The notes under the pieces were generated by a model. It did no database searches and had not been told where the DNA came from. It worked only from the letters and a program-made list of their open reading frames with translations. This document shows positions 15,270-22,801 of a stretch of 37,569 nt of DNA, one piece after another; position 1 is the stretch's first letter; the number at the start of each line of letters is the position of its first letter. The translations under genes were made by a program, and so were the position numbers. This DNA is from Oscillospiraceae bacterium (lineage in GTDB: Bacteria > Bacillota > Clostridia > Oscillospirales > Acutalibacteraceae), in contig WQWM01000021.1 of assembly GCA_009785335.1 (NCBI GenBank), positions 1 to 37,569 on the forward strand. Direction: 5' to 3'.

Positions 15270-15292
15270 GCGGCGAGTCGCCGCTCACAGTT

Positions 15293-15325
15293 CGCGCATT
15301 CACTTTTGTGGATGCGTGATTTTTA
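15293..15325 (+). terminator. Terminator of tRNA-Trp, ACGCACTCA hairpin family
   Basis: CGCGCATTCAC (15293-15303) pairs with GTGGATGCGTG (15308-15318), with one weak pair, followed by ATTTTTATT. Confidence 0.75.
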
Positions 15326-15327
15326 TT

Positions 15328-15454
15328 CCCGCGAGAGGGTTGCATCTTTTTTATTCAATGCTTACACGCCTGCGGCGAGCACCCTCGCGCGCAGGCTTTT
15401 CATTTCGCCTAACAATGCGGCCCGCGATAGGGTTGCATCTTTTTTTATTCAATG
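15328..15454. repeat. Duplicated GCGAGAGGGTTGCATC-T-run sequence
   Basis: A ~33-nt sequence ending in a T-run and ATTCAATG occurs at 15328-15360 and again at 15421-15454 with few changes. Between them ACCCTCGCGC pairs with the first GCGAGAGGGT. A relative (AGAGAGGGTTTCATC plus T-run) is part of the terminator at 32948-32994. These look like copied terminator parts. Confidence 0.5.
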
Positions 15455-15471
15455 GTTACAGCGCAAAAAAT

Positions 15472-15502
15472 CACGCACTCACGTTTGTGGGTGCGTGTGC
15501 TT
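15472..15502. terminator. Terminator, ACGCACTCA hairpin family
   Basis: CACGCACTCAC (15472-15482) pairs with GTGGGTGCGTG (15487-15497). An A-run precedes it, so it gives a U-run for the minus-strand XRE gene that ends at 15514. Confidence 0.7.
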
Positions 15503-15513
15503 TATACGACAAG

Positions 15514-16575
15514 TTAGGGCTGCTGCAATTGCCGTGCATTTTCTTTTAGCTTATCAAAGCATCTGCCAAAGCGTTCGTCACTGCGAACAAAATCAAATGC
15601 TGATTTCATCAGATGGTCTTCCCATAAAATCCAACACAGGTTGCGCGACGTGGGCCATGGGTAGTAGTTGTTACCTTCTTCGGTGGTCTGATCCATCTGA
15701 TGGGTGTGATGCATGGCATCTTGCGTCGCCAGTTCAACATGTTGCATAGTTTGCTCAGCATCACCCGCTTCGCAATACATTTCCGCAATGCAAACATGAT
15801 GAAAAGCACTGGTGATGTGGTTAACCTCTTCGCCGCAAATTTGGTTGGTTAGGTGCTCAATTTGCATGATCGCTTTGGACCATTCAATCTTCTGCGCAAT
15901 ATCCAGTGTGGCTTTTTGCATGTATTCTCCAATGAAATCGCAGAACATGATGGAGAAACGTTCAATGCGCATCACTTGGTTTTGCAGCCACTCCTCACCT
16001 TCCAACACATATTTAAGCGTCAGCTCCTGCGTGTAATACGCTTCGGCAGGCAACGAATACACAAGCTTTTTTGCTTGCTCCTTCATGTCCCACTTCACAT
16101 ATTGCCGAATGAGTAGCCACGTTGTCCACAATGTAATGGTCTGGTCTTTGCAGTATTCGATGACTTTTTCGCCAATTTGGATGATCTCGTCTTTGTCTTG
16201 CTCTGCATTTGCCGTGCACAATGCGTGCATCAAGTGGCTTTGCAAGTCAAAATTTTGCGGATACTCCTTCATCGCGTTGCGTGCGGCGGCAACCGCGCCT
16301 TGAGCATTGCCCGCGTTGAGCAAATTGCGGATATCGCGTCTGTGGGCTTTGGCGTTTTCTTCGGCAGCGATTTGTTGCGTGCCCAGCAGTTCATCAACCG
16401 TCACGTTGAAAAACACGGCGATATGCGGCAAAATTTCGATGTCAGGATAGTTCGCGCCGGTTTCCCAGCGGCTGACGGTTTGCGGCGACACATGGAAGAT
16501 ATCCGCCATTTGCTCTTGGGTTAGCTCGTGGCTGCGGCGCAATGCTTTGATTTTCGTGCTGAAATAAGTTGACAT
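15514..16575 (-). CDS. XRE regulator with helical (TPR-like) C-terminal domain
   Basis: The 353-aa product has a Cro/CI helix-turn-helix at 8-65 (LTQEQMADIFHVSPQTVSRWETGANYPDIEIL, then VDELLG). About 280 residues of paired helices follow, such as GNAQGAVAAARNAMKEYPQNFDLQ and DEIIQIGEKVIEYCKDQ, the TPR-like sensor layout of many Clostridia regulators. No membrane segment is present. GAGAGGTAACACC precedes ATG 16575. The signal and targets are not visible; nearby are tRNA-Trp downstream and the alpha-mannosidase gene upstream, separated by a terminator. Confidence 0.85.
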   Translation of the reverse strand: MSTYFSTKIKALRRSHELTQEQMADIFHVSPQTVSRWETGANYPDIEILPHIAVFFNVTVDELLGTQQIAAEENAKAHRRDIRNLLNAGNAQGAVAAARNAMKEYPQNFDLQSHLMHALCTANAEQDKDEIIQIGEKVIEYCKDQTITLWTTWLLIRQYVKWDMKEQAKKLVYSLPAEAYYTQELTLKYVLEGEEWLQNQVMRIERFSIMFCDFIGEYMQKATLDIAQKIEWSKAIMQIEHLTNQICGEEVNHITSAFHHVCIAEMYCEAGDAEQTMQHVELATQDAMHHTHQMDQTTEEGNNYYPWPTSRNLCWILWEDHLMKSAFDFVRSDERFGRCFDKLKENARQLQQP

Positions 16576-16671
16576 GGTGTTACCTCTCTCTTTATTGGGT
16601 TGCTCAAATTATACCCCAAGCGAGCGTTCGCGTCAAGCACGCATGCTGAGAGAGTTTATCACGCAAAACAA

Positions 16672-16699
16672 GAGACGGAATCAAGTTTGACTCCGTCTC
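16672..16699. terminator. Terminator hairpin after the GH38 gene
   Basis: GAGACGGA (16672-16679) pairs with TCCGTCTC (16692-16699), with TCAA/TTGA pairing inside. It lies between two minus-strand genes and would end GH38 transcription. Confidence 0.65.
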
Positions 16700-16753
16700 G
16701 ATTTATTCGCGTGGATTATAGCCAAAATTACTTGAGAATAATCTTACGCGCTT

Positions 16754-16790
16754 GCCACCCTCACCTCGCGCGACGCGAGGTGAGGGTGGC
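16754..16790. repeat. Minimal GCCACCCTCA palindrome
   Basis: Perfect 17-bp arms surround CGA: GCCACCCTCACCTCGCG (16754-16770) and its reverse complement (16774-16790). It has the same ends as the 146-bp element at 9238-9383, so it looks like an internally deleted copy. It lies 19 bp past the GH38 stop. Confidence 0.75.
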
Positions 16791-16809
16791 GAATGCAAAC
16801 TGTTTTCAC

Positions 16810-19740
16810 TTACACGTAGCGCACAATTTTCAGCTCAAACCCACGCAGATCGAGCTGCTCGGCGGCGGTGCCGCGGTCGTCTTCTTCCATCACGCCGGTG
16901 AAGCACTTGGCTTTGTACCCGGCAACACGCACTTCACCACTTTGCGGCTCGGCGCTGCTGTTATAAACCCGCAGCAGCAAGCCATTGCCGTCATCGGCGA
17001 TTTTCACGTGTTCCACCACGATATTTTCATTCGTGCTGGTGACTAACGGCGCAGTTTTCTTGGCCTTGCCATCACCCGTGCGCAAAATGGGGTTGTTGAG
17101 GAAATAAGCCTGTGCATACACATCGCTGCCCAGCGGGCCTTCGTGTGGATACAGCGCATACTCTAGCTCATGTGCACCTTGGTCAACGTTTTTGCCCGGG
17201 CCACCACGCGGCGAACGCAGCAGGTTAATATCCAAGTAGCCATTTTTGCAGCGGAAGCCATACTTGCTGTCGTTGATGAGCGTGACGCCGTAGTCGCCAT
17301 CGGTGAGGTCAACGAATTTTTGCCCGCTCACTTCGTATTGCGCTTTTTCGATTTTGTTGTTCTCGGTGGTGGCGCGCTCAATGTGGCCATAGGGGATGTT
17401 GAAGCTGGCTTTGTCGCCCATGGGCAAGTTAAAGCCCACGCGCAGCATGCAGTGCTTGCCGCGATGCTGGATTTTCGTGCGGAAGCGCAGCAGCGGGCTG
17501 CCGTCGGTGAGGTAAATCTCCTGCTGAATCACCGTGCCGCCAACTTTGAATTCTACCACTGCACAGGTGCGTGCACCTGAACTTATGGTGTAAAATTGCG
17601 TGCATTTGGCCGTTTGGTGCGGAAGCTTATAATAGCTGTGCGGATGAATGTCCCAGCAGTCGCCGATGTCATTGTAGAGGTTGAACACGTTCAGCGGGCC
17701 TTTGGCGATTTCGCGCCCGGCCTGTTTGTGAATGTATGACACAATCACACCATCGTGGAACACCACGCGGGCACAGTCATTTTCAATCACTTGCTTGCGC
17801 GATTTCGCATGGAAGTCGGCAACAAGGGGCGCTTTTTCCAGGTTCACTGCACCAAAGGCGGGAATTTCTACATAGCGCCAAGCACCGTTGGCTTTCATCA
17901 CGCCTTTGTAGGCATGGCTGTTGAGATTCACCGCTGCGTTGCCGCCATAAAGTTGCTCGGCGAGCTTGGCAATGCCGCTTTGCAGCTGCCGCACGATGAC
18001 CGCATAGCGTGCCTCGCATTCGTCATACACACGGCTGATGCTGCTGCCGGGCAAAATGTCGTGGAACTGATATAGCAGCACTTCTTGCCACAGTGTGTCG
18101 AGCTCTTCTTTGCTGATGGGCAGCTCTTCTTTTTTTGCTTGTGCAGCCAGCAATTCGTAATTGCGCAGCAAGAACTCACACTTGCGGTTGTATCGTTTCG
18201 TGCGGGCTTGCGTGGTGTAGCAGCCCTGGTGTTTTTCCAGATACAGCTCGCCTTGATGGGTGGCATAGTTGCCCTGATCTTCTTCGGCAAGTTTATCAAA
18301 CAGCACTTCGGTGTTTTCTTGTGTATATTTAGGCAGGCCTTTCACGTCGGCCATGCGGCGCGCGCGCTCAAGGTGCTCAAAGCCGGGGCCGCCGCCGCCA
18401 TCACCAACGCCAAACAACGATGCCGCACGGCGCGACACTTTACGCTCTTTGTAACGTTTTTCGCCTTTGGTCAGCTGATGCGGGCTTGCCGCAGCATTGT
18501 AGGTATCCTCCGGCAGCATGTGCGCCAGCACAGGTTCGCCGCCGTCAAGGCCTTTCCAGTGATAGGTATGGTAGGGGAAGGTATTCACGGTGTTCCAGCT
18601 GAGCTTTTGCGTGAGAAAGTAGGGCACATCCGCAAGCTGCATCACCTGCGGCCAGCATGCGCTGTAGCCAAAGCTGTCTACCAGCCACAGCACCTTAGGA
18701 TCAACATTAAATTCTTCGCGGAAGAATTTTTTGCCATAGTAGAACTGACGAATGAGCGATTCGCCGTTAATCAGGTTGCTGTCAGGCTCCACCCAGTTTG
18801 CGCCTTGAATATCCCAGCGGCCTTGCTTGTGCAGTTCTTTGATTTTGGCGTAAATCTCAGGGTACTGCTCTTTCATCCACAGATACAATTGCGCCTGCGA
18901 TGCACCGAAGATATATTCGGGATAGCGTTCGATGTTCATCATCTGGCTGGCGAAGGTGCGAGCACCTTTGCGCTTAGTTTCACGAATAGGCCACAGCCAC
19001 GCTAAATCCAAATGCGAATGCCCCTGTGCGCTGTATTCAAATGCATTGGGGTCATCGTTTTTCGTTTCTAGGTAGACTTGCAGGCCGCTGCCATCGCCGC
19101 TTGCCACAGCTTTTTGCACCGCCGCAAACACCTCTTGGCTATAGCTTGACTTCGGGTTGGCGTCATACACACCCAGCAGCACCGCGCAGTCGTAATATAA
19201 CTTGCGCTTGGCTTCGTCCACGCGCGCAACATGCAGTTGACGCAGCGTGAAGCGGTGAAACTTGGTGGCATGGCGGTTGCCAAACAGGTCATTGGCTGCC
19301 GCGTCAATCCAGAACTCCACCTGGCCATTTGCGTCCACAATGCCGCCACGGGGCAGCACCACGCGTTTGCCCATGTCGCCGGTGAATATATTTGTGACGC
19401 TTTTGCACAGCGTGATGCCCTGCAGATCTTCCCCGGCGGGCCCTACAATCAGCCCCTCGCCTGCAACATCCACCAAAAAGCGCAGATCGGGGTCATCATA
19501 GCGAATGTCCGCAGGCAGTTGCCCAGTCACATGCATCCAGGCGCAGTCAAACACTTCCTGCGCCCAAACATCGCCGATGTTGAGCTTGCGGTGCTTGCCG
19601 CTTTTGCGTTGTTCGAATGATACGGGCTCGCGGGTGTGCCACATGTCGCATTGCAGCGTGCCTAACGTTTGATAGGCTGCTTGCAGCAGCAGATTGAGGC
19701 TGTGTTGCAGACGTTTGCGTTCAATTGCTTGTTTAACCAT
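16810..19740 (-). CDS. GH38 alpha-mannosidase
   Basis: The 976-aa product has an N-terminal carbohydrate-binding-like domain (1-230). The GH38 barrel begins with GHSHLDLAWLWP (zinc ligands H241 and D245; H243 between them), and the nucleophile is D355 in WLVDSFGYS. A helical region has EVLLYQFHDILPGSSISRVYDE, and a large beta C-terminal domain ends in ELKIVRYV. It removes alpha-linked mannose from glycans. With no signal peptide it acts in the cytoplasm on imported oligosaccharides. GGAGGGAAAATC precedes the start at 19740. Length and domain order are typical of the bacterial family. Confidence 0.95.
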   Translation of the reverse strand: MVKQAIERKRLQHSLNLLLQAAYQTLGTLQCDMWHTREPVSFEQRKSGKHRKLNIGDVWAQEVFDCAWMHVTGQLPADIRYDDPDLRFLVDVAGEGLIVGPAGEDLQGITLCKSVTNIFTGDMGKRVVLPRGGIVDANGQVEFWIDAAANDLFGNRHATKFHRFTLRQLHVARVDEAKRKLYYDCAVLLGVYDANPKSSYSQEVFAAVQKAVASGDGSGLQVYLETKNDDPNAFEYSAQGHSHLDLAWLWPIRETKRKGARTFASQMMNIERYPEYIFGASQAQLYLWMKEQYPEIYAKIKELHKQGRWDIQGANWVEPDSNLINGESLIRQFYYGKKFFREEFNVDPKVLWLVDSFGYSACWPQVMQLADVPYFLTQKLSWNTVNTFPYHTYHWKGLDGGEPVLAHMLPEDTYNAAASPHQLTKGEKRYKERKVSRRAASLFGVGDGGGGPGFEHLERARRMADVKGLPKYTQENTEVLFDKLAEEDQGNYATHQGELYLEKHQGCYTTQARTKRYNRKCEFLLRNYELLAAQAKKEELPISKEELDTLWQEVLLYQFHDILPGSSISRVYDECEARYAVIVRQLQSGIAKLAEQLYGGNAAVNLNSHAYKGVMKANGAWRYVEIPAFGAVNLEKAPLVADFHAKSRKQVIENDCARVVFHDGVIVSYIHKQAGREIAKGPLNVFNLYNDIGDCWDIHPHSYYKLPHQTAKCTQFYTISSGARTCAVVEFKVGGTVIQQEIYLTDGSPLLRFRTKIQHRGKHCMLRVGFNLPMGDKASFNIPYGHIERATTENNKIEKAQYEVSGQKFVDLTDGDYGVTLINDSKYGFRCKNGYLDINLLRSPRGGPGKNVDQGAHELEYALYPHEGPLGSDVYAQAYFLNNPILRTGDGKAKKTAPLVTSTNENIVVEHVKIADDGNGLLLRVYNSSAEPQSGEVRVAGYKAKCFTGVMEEDDRGTAAEQLDLRGFELKIVRYV

Positions 19741-19786
19741 GATTTTCCCTCCAAAATTTTATTACTTTAAATATATTAATCGAATA

Positions 19787-19837
19787 GGCGCCCCCCTTGG
19801 GGGAGCTGGCACGCCAACGGCGTGACTAAGGGGGTTG
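19787..19837. repeat. GC-rich palindromic repeat
   Basis: CCCCCTT (19792-19798) faces AAGGGGG (19828-19834), with ACGCC..GGCGT inside. It lies between the divergent GH38 and rpsU genes. It is related in style, not sequence, to the other small repeats here. Confidence 0.5.
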
Positions 19838-19894
19838 CCTTAATTATACAATATCTGTACGCAAAATGCAAATATTATTTTCATCAAATTTTGC

Positions 19895-19923
19895 TTGACA
19901 AGCCCGTGCGTTTGCGTTATAAT
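19895..19923 (+). promoter_or_regulatory. Perfect consensus promoter of rpsU
   Basis: TTGACA (19895-19900), 17 bp, TATAAT (19918-19923). The leader to the start codon is about 50 nt. Confidence 0.88.
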
Positions 19924-19979
19924 AGAGTATGTTGTGCAAAAACAATCATCATCTGCTAGATGAGGGGAGGGAAACACCC

Positions 19980-20156
19980 ATGAGTACACTACGCGTGAAA
20001 GAAAACGAAAGCCTAGACAGCGCATTGCGTCGCTTCAAAAAGCAATCGTCCCGCGATGGTATCATCCAAGAAGTGCGCAAACGTGAGCACTACGAAAAAC
20101 CTTCGGTCAAGCGCAAAAAGAAATCCGAAGCTGCACGCAAGCGCAAATTCAAGTAA
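19980..20156 (+). CDS. rpsU: 30S ribosomal protein S21
   Basis: The 58-aa product [20 protein letters not shown] continues with a basic tail ([15 protein letters not shown]) and matches bacterial S21 in length and pattern. It sits on the small subunit near the 3' end of 16S rRNA and helps mRNA selection. GAGGGGAGGGAAA precedes ATG 19980; the earlier in-frame ATG 19929 would place a 17-residue non-conserved extension and is rejected. The gene is monocistronic, bounded by its own strong promoter and terminator. Confidence 0.95.
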   Translation: MSTLRVKENESLDSALRRFKKQSSRDGIIQEVRKREHYEKPSVKRKKKSEAARKRKFK

Positions 20157-20165
20157 CAACGAAGA

Positions 20166-20190
20166 GCCGCCCTGCTTGGGGCGGTTTTTT
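20166..20190 (+). terminator. Terminator of rpsU
   Basis: CCGCCC (20167-20172) pairs with GGGCGG (20179-20184), followed by six T. Confidence 0.9.
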
Positions 20191-20211
20191 GTTTGCAGGT
20201 TGTGCAGGCCC

Positions 20212-20283
20212 GTAGGGGCGAGCGTCCTCGCTCGCCCGCAGGATTTGATGAGGCTCACGGGCAACCGAGACGGTCGCCCCTAC
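20212..20283. repeat. MITE-like repeat with GTAGGGGCG ends
   Basis: Terminal inverted repeats GTAGGGGCG (20212-20220) and CGCCCCTAC (20275-20283) bound 72 bp. GCGAGCG..CGCTCGC forms a hairpin next to the left end. A second member is at 20417-20496, and a half element ending CGCCCCTAC is near 22544-22567. Confidence 0.75.
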
Positions 20284-20416
20284 ATGCTGACAAAAACGAC
20301 AGGAAAAATCATCGCTCCGCGAGTCTTTGTAAACCACCCCACGCCTGCAAGCGCACCCCTCCACAGAGGGGAATCGGGGCTTAAGAATATAACAACAGCA
20401 AATCTTTCGGCGAGAT

Positions 20417-20496
20417 GTAGGGGCGGATGCGAATCCGCCCGGGCAAAAATACTGGCTTAAGATGCTATCTCGGGCGGCTTGCAAGCCGCCCCTACA
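20417..20496. repeat. MITE-like repeat with TGTAGGGGCGG ends
   Basis: Perfect 11-bp inverted ends are TGTAGGGGCGG (20417-20427) and CCGCCCCTACA (20486-20496). Hairpins GGCGGATgcgAATCCGCC and GGCGGCTTGCAAGCCGCC lie inside each end. The 80-bp element has no coding capacity, so any mobility would need an outside transposase. Confidence 0.78.
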
Positions 20497-20615
20497 TGTT
20501 GATTTTAGGCACTGCGTATATTGGAATACACTCCCTACCAGAGGGGGGAAGCCGTCGCAGACGGCAGGGGGGTGGGGTGCGGAGCACCGAAGGTATGAGG
20601 GCGGTTTTTTGTTCG
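20497..20615. other. Repeat-filled DNA before the hydrolase promoter
   Basis: This holds further palindromes (GCCGTC/GACGGC near 20552-20564, GGTGCGGAGCACC near 20575-20588) and no gene. An open frame running through from 20462 is in phase with the hydrolase but has no ribosome site and repeat-like composition. I do not count it as coding. Confidence 0.5.
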
Positions 20616-20644
20616 TTGACAATCTCGCCCCTTTCCTATATAAT
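20616..20644 (+). promoter_or_regulatory. Promoter placing transcription start at the ATG (leaderless)
   Basis: TTGACA (20616-20621), 17 bp, TATAAT (20639-20644). The usual start point, about 7 nt downstream, is 20651, the A of the start codon. No Shine-Dalgarno sequence lies between. Confidence 0.75.
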
Positions 20645-20650
20645 ATAAGC

Positions 20651-22504
20651 ATGACCAAAAAAATCATTTCGGCAGTGCTAATGATCACTTTAATTGCTGC
20701 GCTGCCTGTTGCCGCCCATGCAAACGAACCCGCCGACCATACACCTGTCATCATCATACCAGGCTATGGCGGCAGCCACTTATACCTGCATCCCGAAAGC
20801 GACAACCCACAACAAATCTGGCCGCCCGTGGTTGACGGCGCGGTTGTGCGCTCCATTGCTGAGCTGTTGGGGCAGATTTTGCCGCAACTGATTGCCGACG
20901 CAGGGGGCAACGCCGATGAAGTTGTTGCGAGGCTGGGCGAACTCACACCCATGCTGGAAAACATTGCACTGGGACCAAACGGCTTGCCGTTATATCCCTC
21001 TGGACCGCGGCATGGCCACGCGCATGACTTTCGCTGGGATGTGATGCAGCAGCGCGGGCAAACCTATCAAAGCAACCAGCGCGCCATCGCGAACAATCTC
21101 GGTATACCGCACAGCCAAATCTATAAATTCGCTAACGACTGGCGGCTGAGCCACACCCAAACTGCCGCGCATTTGCACGAATTCATTGCACAGGTGATGG
21201 AAGACAGCGGGCACGATCGCGTGAATTTGATTGCGGTTAGCCATGGCGGACAGCAAGCGCTCACCTATTTGCACTTGCATGGCTCGCAATACCTTGATCG
21301 CGTGATACTGATAGCCCCCGCCATTCGCGGTTCACACGTGGCGGTTGACCTGCTGGAAAGCGACCACTTTGTGCTTAGCACTAACCTGTTTTTGCGGTTT
21401 ATCATGACCTATATTGAGCACGAAACCATCTTCATTCCGCACTTTCACCGCGTGGACACCGCACAACTCAGTGCCATTGCCATGCAGTTATTTCGCACTT
21501 ATCTGCAACCACTGGCCACACACTTCGGTTCGTTTTGGGACATCACAGCGCCCGAGCATTACGCCCGCCTGCGTGATGCCAAGCTTGACCCCGACGAGAA
21601 CGCCGACATCATTCGCCGCGCAAACATCATGCACAATGAAATCATGCCGCAAGCCGGCGAAATTTTGCGCAACGTGCAAGCAAGGGGCACCCGTGTGGCG
21701 ATTCTAGCTGGCACTAGCCTGCCCATCGTTGGCGGCAACAACATCAACAGCGATTTCGTCATTAATGTCAGTTCCACCACTGGAGCCCTTGCGCGTGAAC
21801 CCGGGCATGCGCCATTCAGCGGCAATTCTGTGCACATTTCGCCTGACGGACTGATTGACGCAAGCGATGCCTATCTACCCATGAACACCTGGTTTTTTTG
21901 CGGGCAATTCCACGCGCAAACCGCGCACGACCGTTATGCCCGCATGTTGACGAATTATCTGCTATTCAGCGATGCAATAGACGATGTGCACAGCGACCCT
22001 CGATTCCCGCAGTTTCGGCACTCCACCACCCCCATTGATGGCCTGAGTGTGCGCTTTGCGGGCATGGTGTGCGGGTTTTATGACAGCGACAGCGACTTGC
22101 TGTTGGTGCAAAATTTGTCGGATTTTGAAGTGACGCTGCTGAGCATCACCGCACATGGCTATGAGCTTTATGTGCCGCTGCCGGGGCGCATCACCCTGCG
22201 GCCGGGCGCAACCGTACGCCTGCGATTTGACGCACAAATACCCACACAGCGACAACCATTCAACCTTGATTTGGCATTCATTCGCGAGCTGCCTGTGCCC
22301 ACGCGCGAAATGCGTAACCTTGCCTTCACTGCTCTGCCTGCAGATGAAGAACTGCCTGCGCCACTGCGTTTTGCGGGCGAAGAGATCATCGCCGCACCAT
22401 TGCGGTTTGCCCCTGTGCAAGCGTTGATGATACTCATCACGCTAGGCGGCAGCCTTGCACTGGCTGGCATTGCGCTGGGGATTATCTATAAAAAGAGGGC
22501 GTAA
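20651..22504 (+). CDS. LCAT-like secreted, membrane-anchored alpha/beta hydrolase
   Basis: The 617-aa product has a signal peptide at 1-24 (cleavage near AHA). The lipase-fold opening TPVIIIPGYGGSHLYL is at 31-46, and an LCAT/PGAP1-type segment, KFANDWRLSHTQTAAHLHEFI, near 159-179. The nucleophile elbow AVSHGG has S197. A long C-terminal beta region ends in a membrane helix (ALMILITLGGSLALAGIALGIIY) and the basic tail KKRA. It is thus a lipase or acyltransferase-like enzyme held outside the cell by its C-terminus. The substrate is unknown. The consensus promoter abuts the ATG with no ribosome site, implying a leaderless transcript. Confidence 0.82.
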   Translation: MTKKIISAVLMITLIAALPVAAHANEPADHTPVIIIPGYGGSHLYLHPESDNPQQIWPPVVDGAVVRSIAELLGQILPQLIADAGGNADEVVARLGELTPMLENIALGPNGLPLYPSGPRHGHAHDFRWDVMQQRGQTYQSNQRAIANNLGIPHSQIYKFANDWRLSHTQTAAHLHEFIAQVMEDSGHDRVNLIAVSHGGQQALTYLHLHGSQYLDRVILIAPAIRGSHVAVDLLESDHFVLSTNLFLRFIMTYIEHETIFIPHFHRVDTAQLSAIAMQLFRTYLQPLATHFGSFWDITAPEHYARLRDAKLDPDENADIIRRANIMHNEIMPQAGEILRNVQARGTRVAILAGTSLPIVGGNNINSDFVINVSSTTGALAREPGHAPFSGNSVHISPDGLIDASDAYLPMNTWFFCGQFHAQTAHDRYARMLTNYLLFSDAIDDVHSDPRFPQFRHSTTPIDGLSVRFAGMVCGFYDSDSDLLLVQNLSDFEVTLLSITAHGYELYVPLPGRITLRPGATVRLRFDAQIPTQRQPFNLDLAFIRELPVPTREMRNLAFTALPADEELPAPLRFAGEEIIAAPLRFAPVQALMILITLGGSLALAGIALGIIYKKRA

Positions 22505-22543
22505 GAGCACCCTCTGCGCCTATAATAGTGAGATGAAGAAGTG

Positions 22544-22647
22544 CGGGCGAGCACAGCTCGCCCCTACGCGAATGCGGCCAAAGGCCGAACAAGCCTCATA
22601 AATTACCCACCGCGAAGCGGCATAGGTTTTTTGGGTTCTTTTTTACA
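22544..22647. repeat. Half GTAGGGGCG element and CCGCGAAGCGG repeat
   Basis: GGGCGAGCACAGCTCGCCCCTAC (about 22545-22567) is a hairpin ending like the GTAGGGGCG elements. From 22607 a CCACCGCGAAGCGGCATAGG sequence runs into a T-run and GGTTCTTTTTT. It recurs at 22732-22769 and, inverted, at 32876-32929. Confidence 0.55.
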
Positions 22648-22708
22648 CACCCCCACCTGCACGTCTGCGACGCGCTTTCCTCCCCCCGGAGGGGGAGGCC
22701 TTGGCAAC
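22648..22708. repeat. Dispersed repeat, CACCCCCACC type (copy 2)
   Basis: The ends match the repeat at 13964-14064 (CACCCCCACCTGCAC to GGAGGCCTTGGCAAC), but the middle is reduced to a CTCCCCCCGGAGGGGGAG palindrome. It lies between two copies of the CCGCGAAGCGGCATAGG sequence, as if it had inserted there. Confidence 0.6.
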
Positions 22709-22731
22709 ACCTACACATGTCTATAAAAATC

Positions 22732-22782
22732 CCCCGCGAAGCGGCATAGGTTTTTTTGGTTCTTTTTTTGCAAAAAAAGAAC
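22732..22782. terminator. CGCGAAGCGG repeat plus 24-bp A/T palindrome
   Basis: CCCGCGAAGCGGCATAGG leads into a perfect 24-bp palindrome, 22759-22782 (GTTC, seven T, GC, seven A, GAAC). It could terminate in both directions. It lies 19 bp before the rhamnulokinase start, and the AAAAGGAGAAC ribosome site follows directly. Confidence 0.6.
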
Positions 22783-22801
22783 AAGAAAAGGAGAACAACA
22801 C

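Noticed and set aside
15328-15454. CRISPR array from the repeated GGGTTGCATC units
   Set aside because: There are only two imperfect copies ending in T-runs, with no regular spacers and no cas genes.
18085-19005. 306-codon plus-strand frame opposite the GH38 gene
   Set aside because: It is a shadow of the alpha-mannosidase code, with no start signals.
20462-20650. 63-codon N-terminal extension of the LCAT-like hydrolase
   Set aside because: It runs through palindromic repeats and the promoter; the signal peptide begins at 20651.
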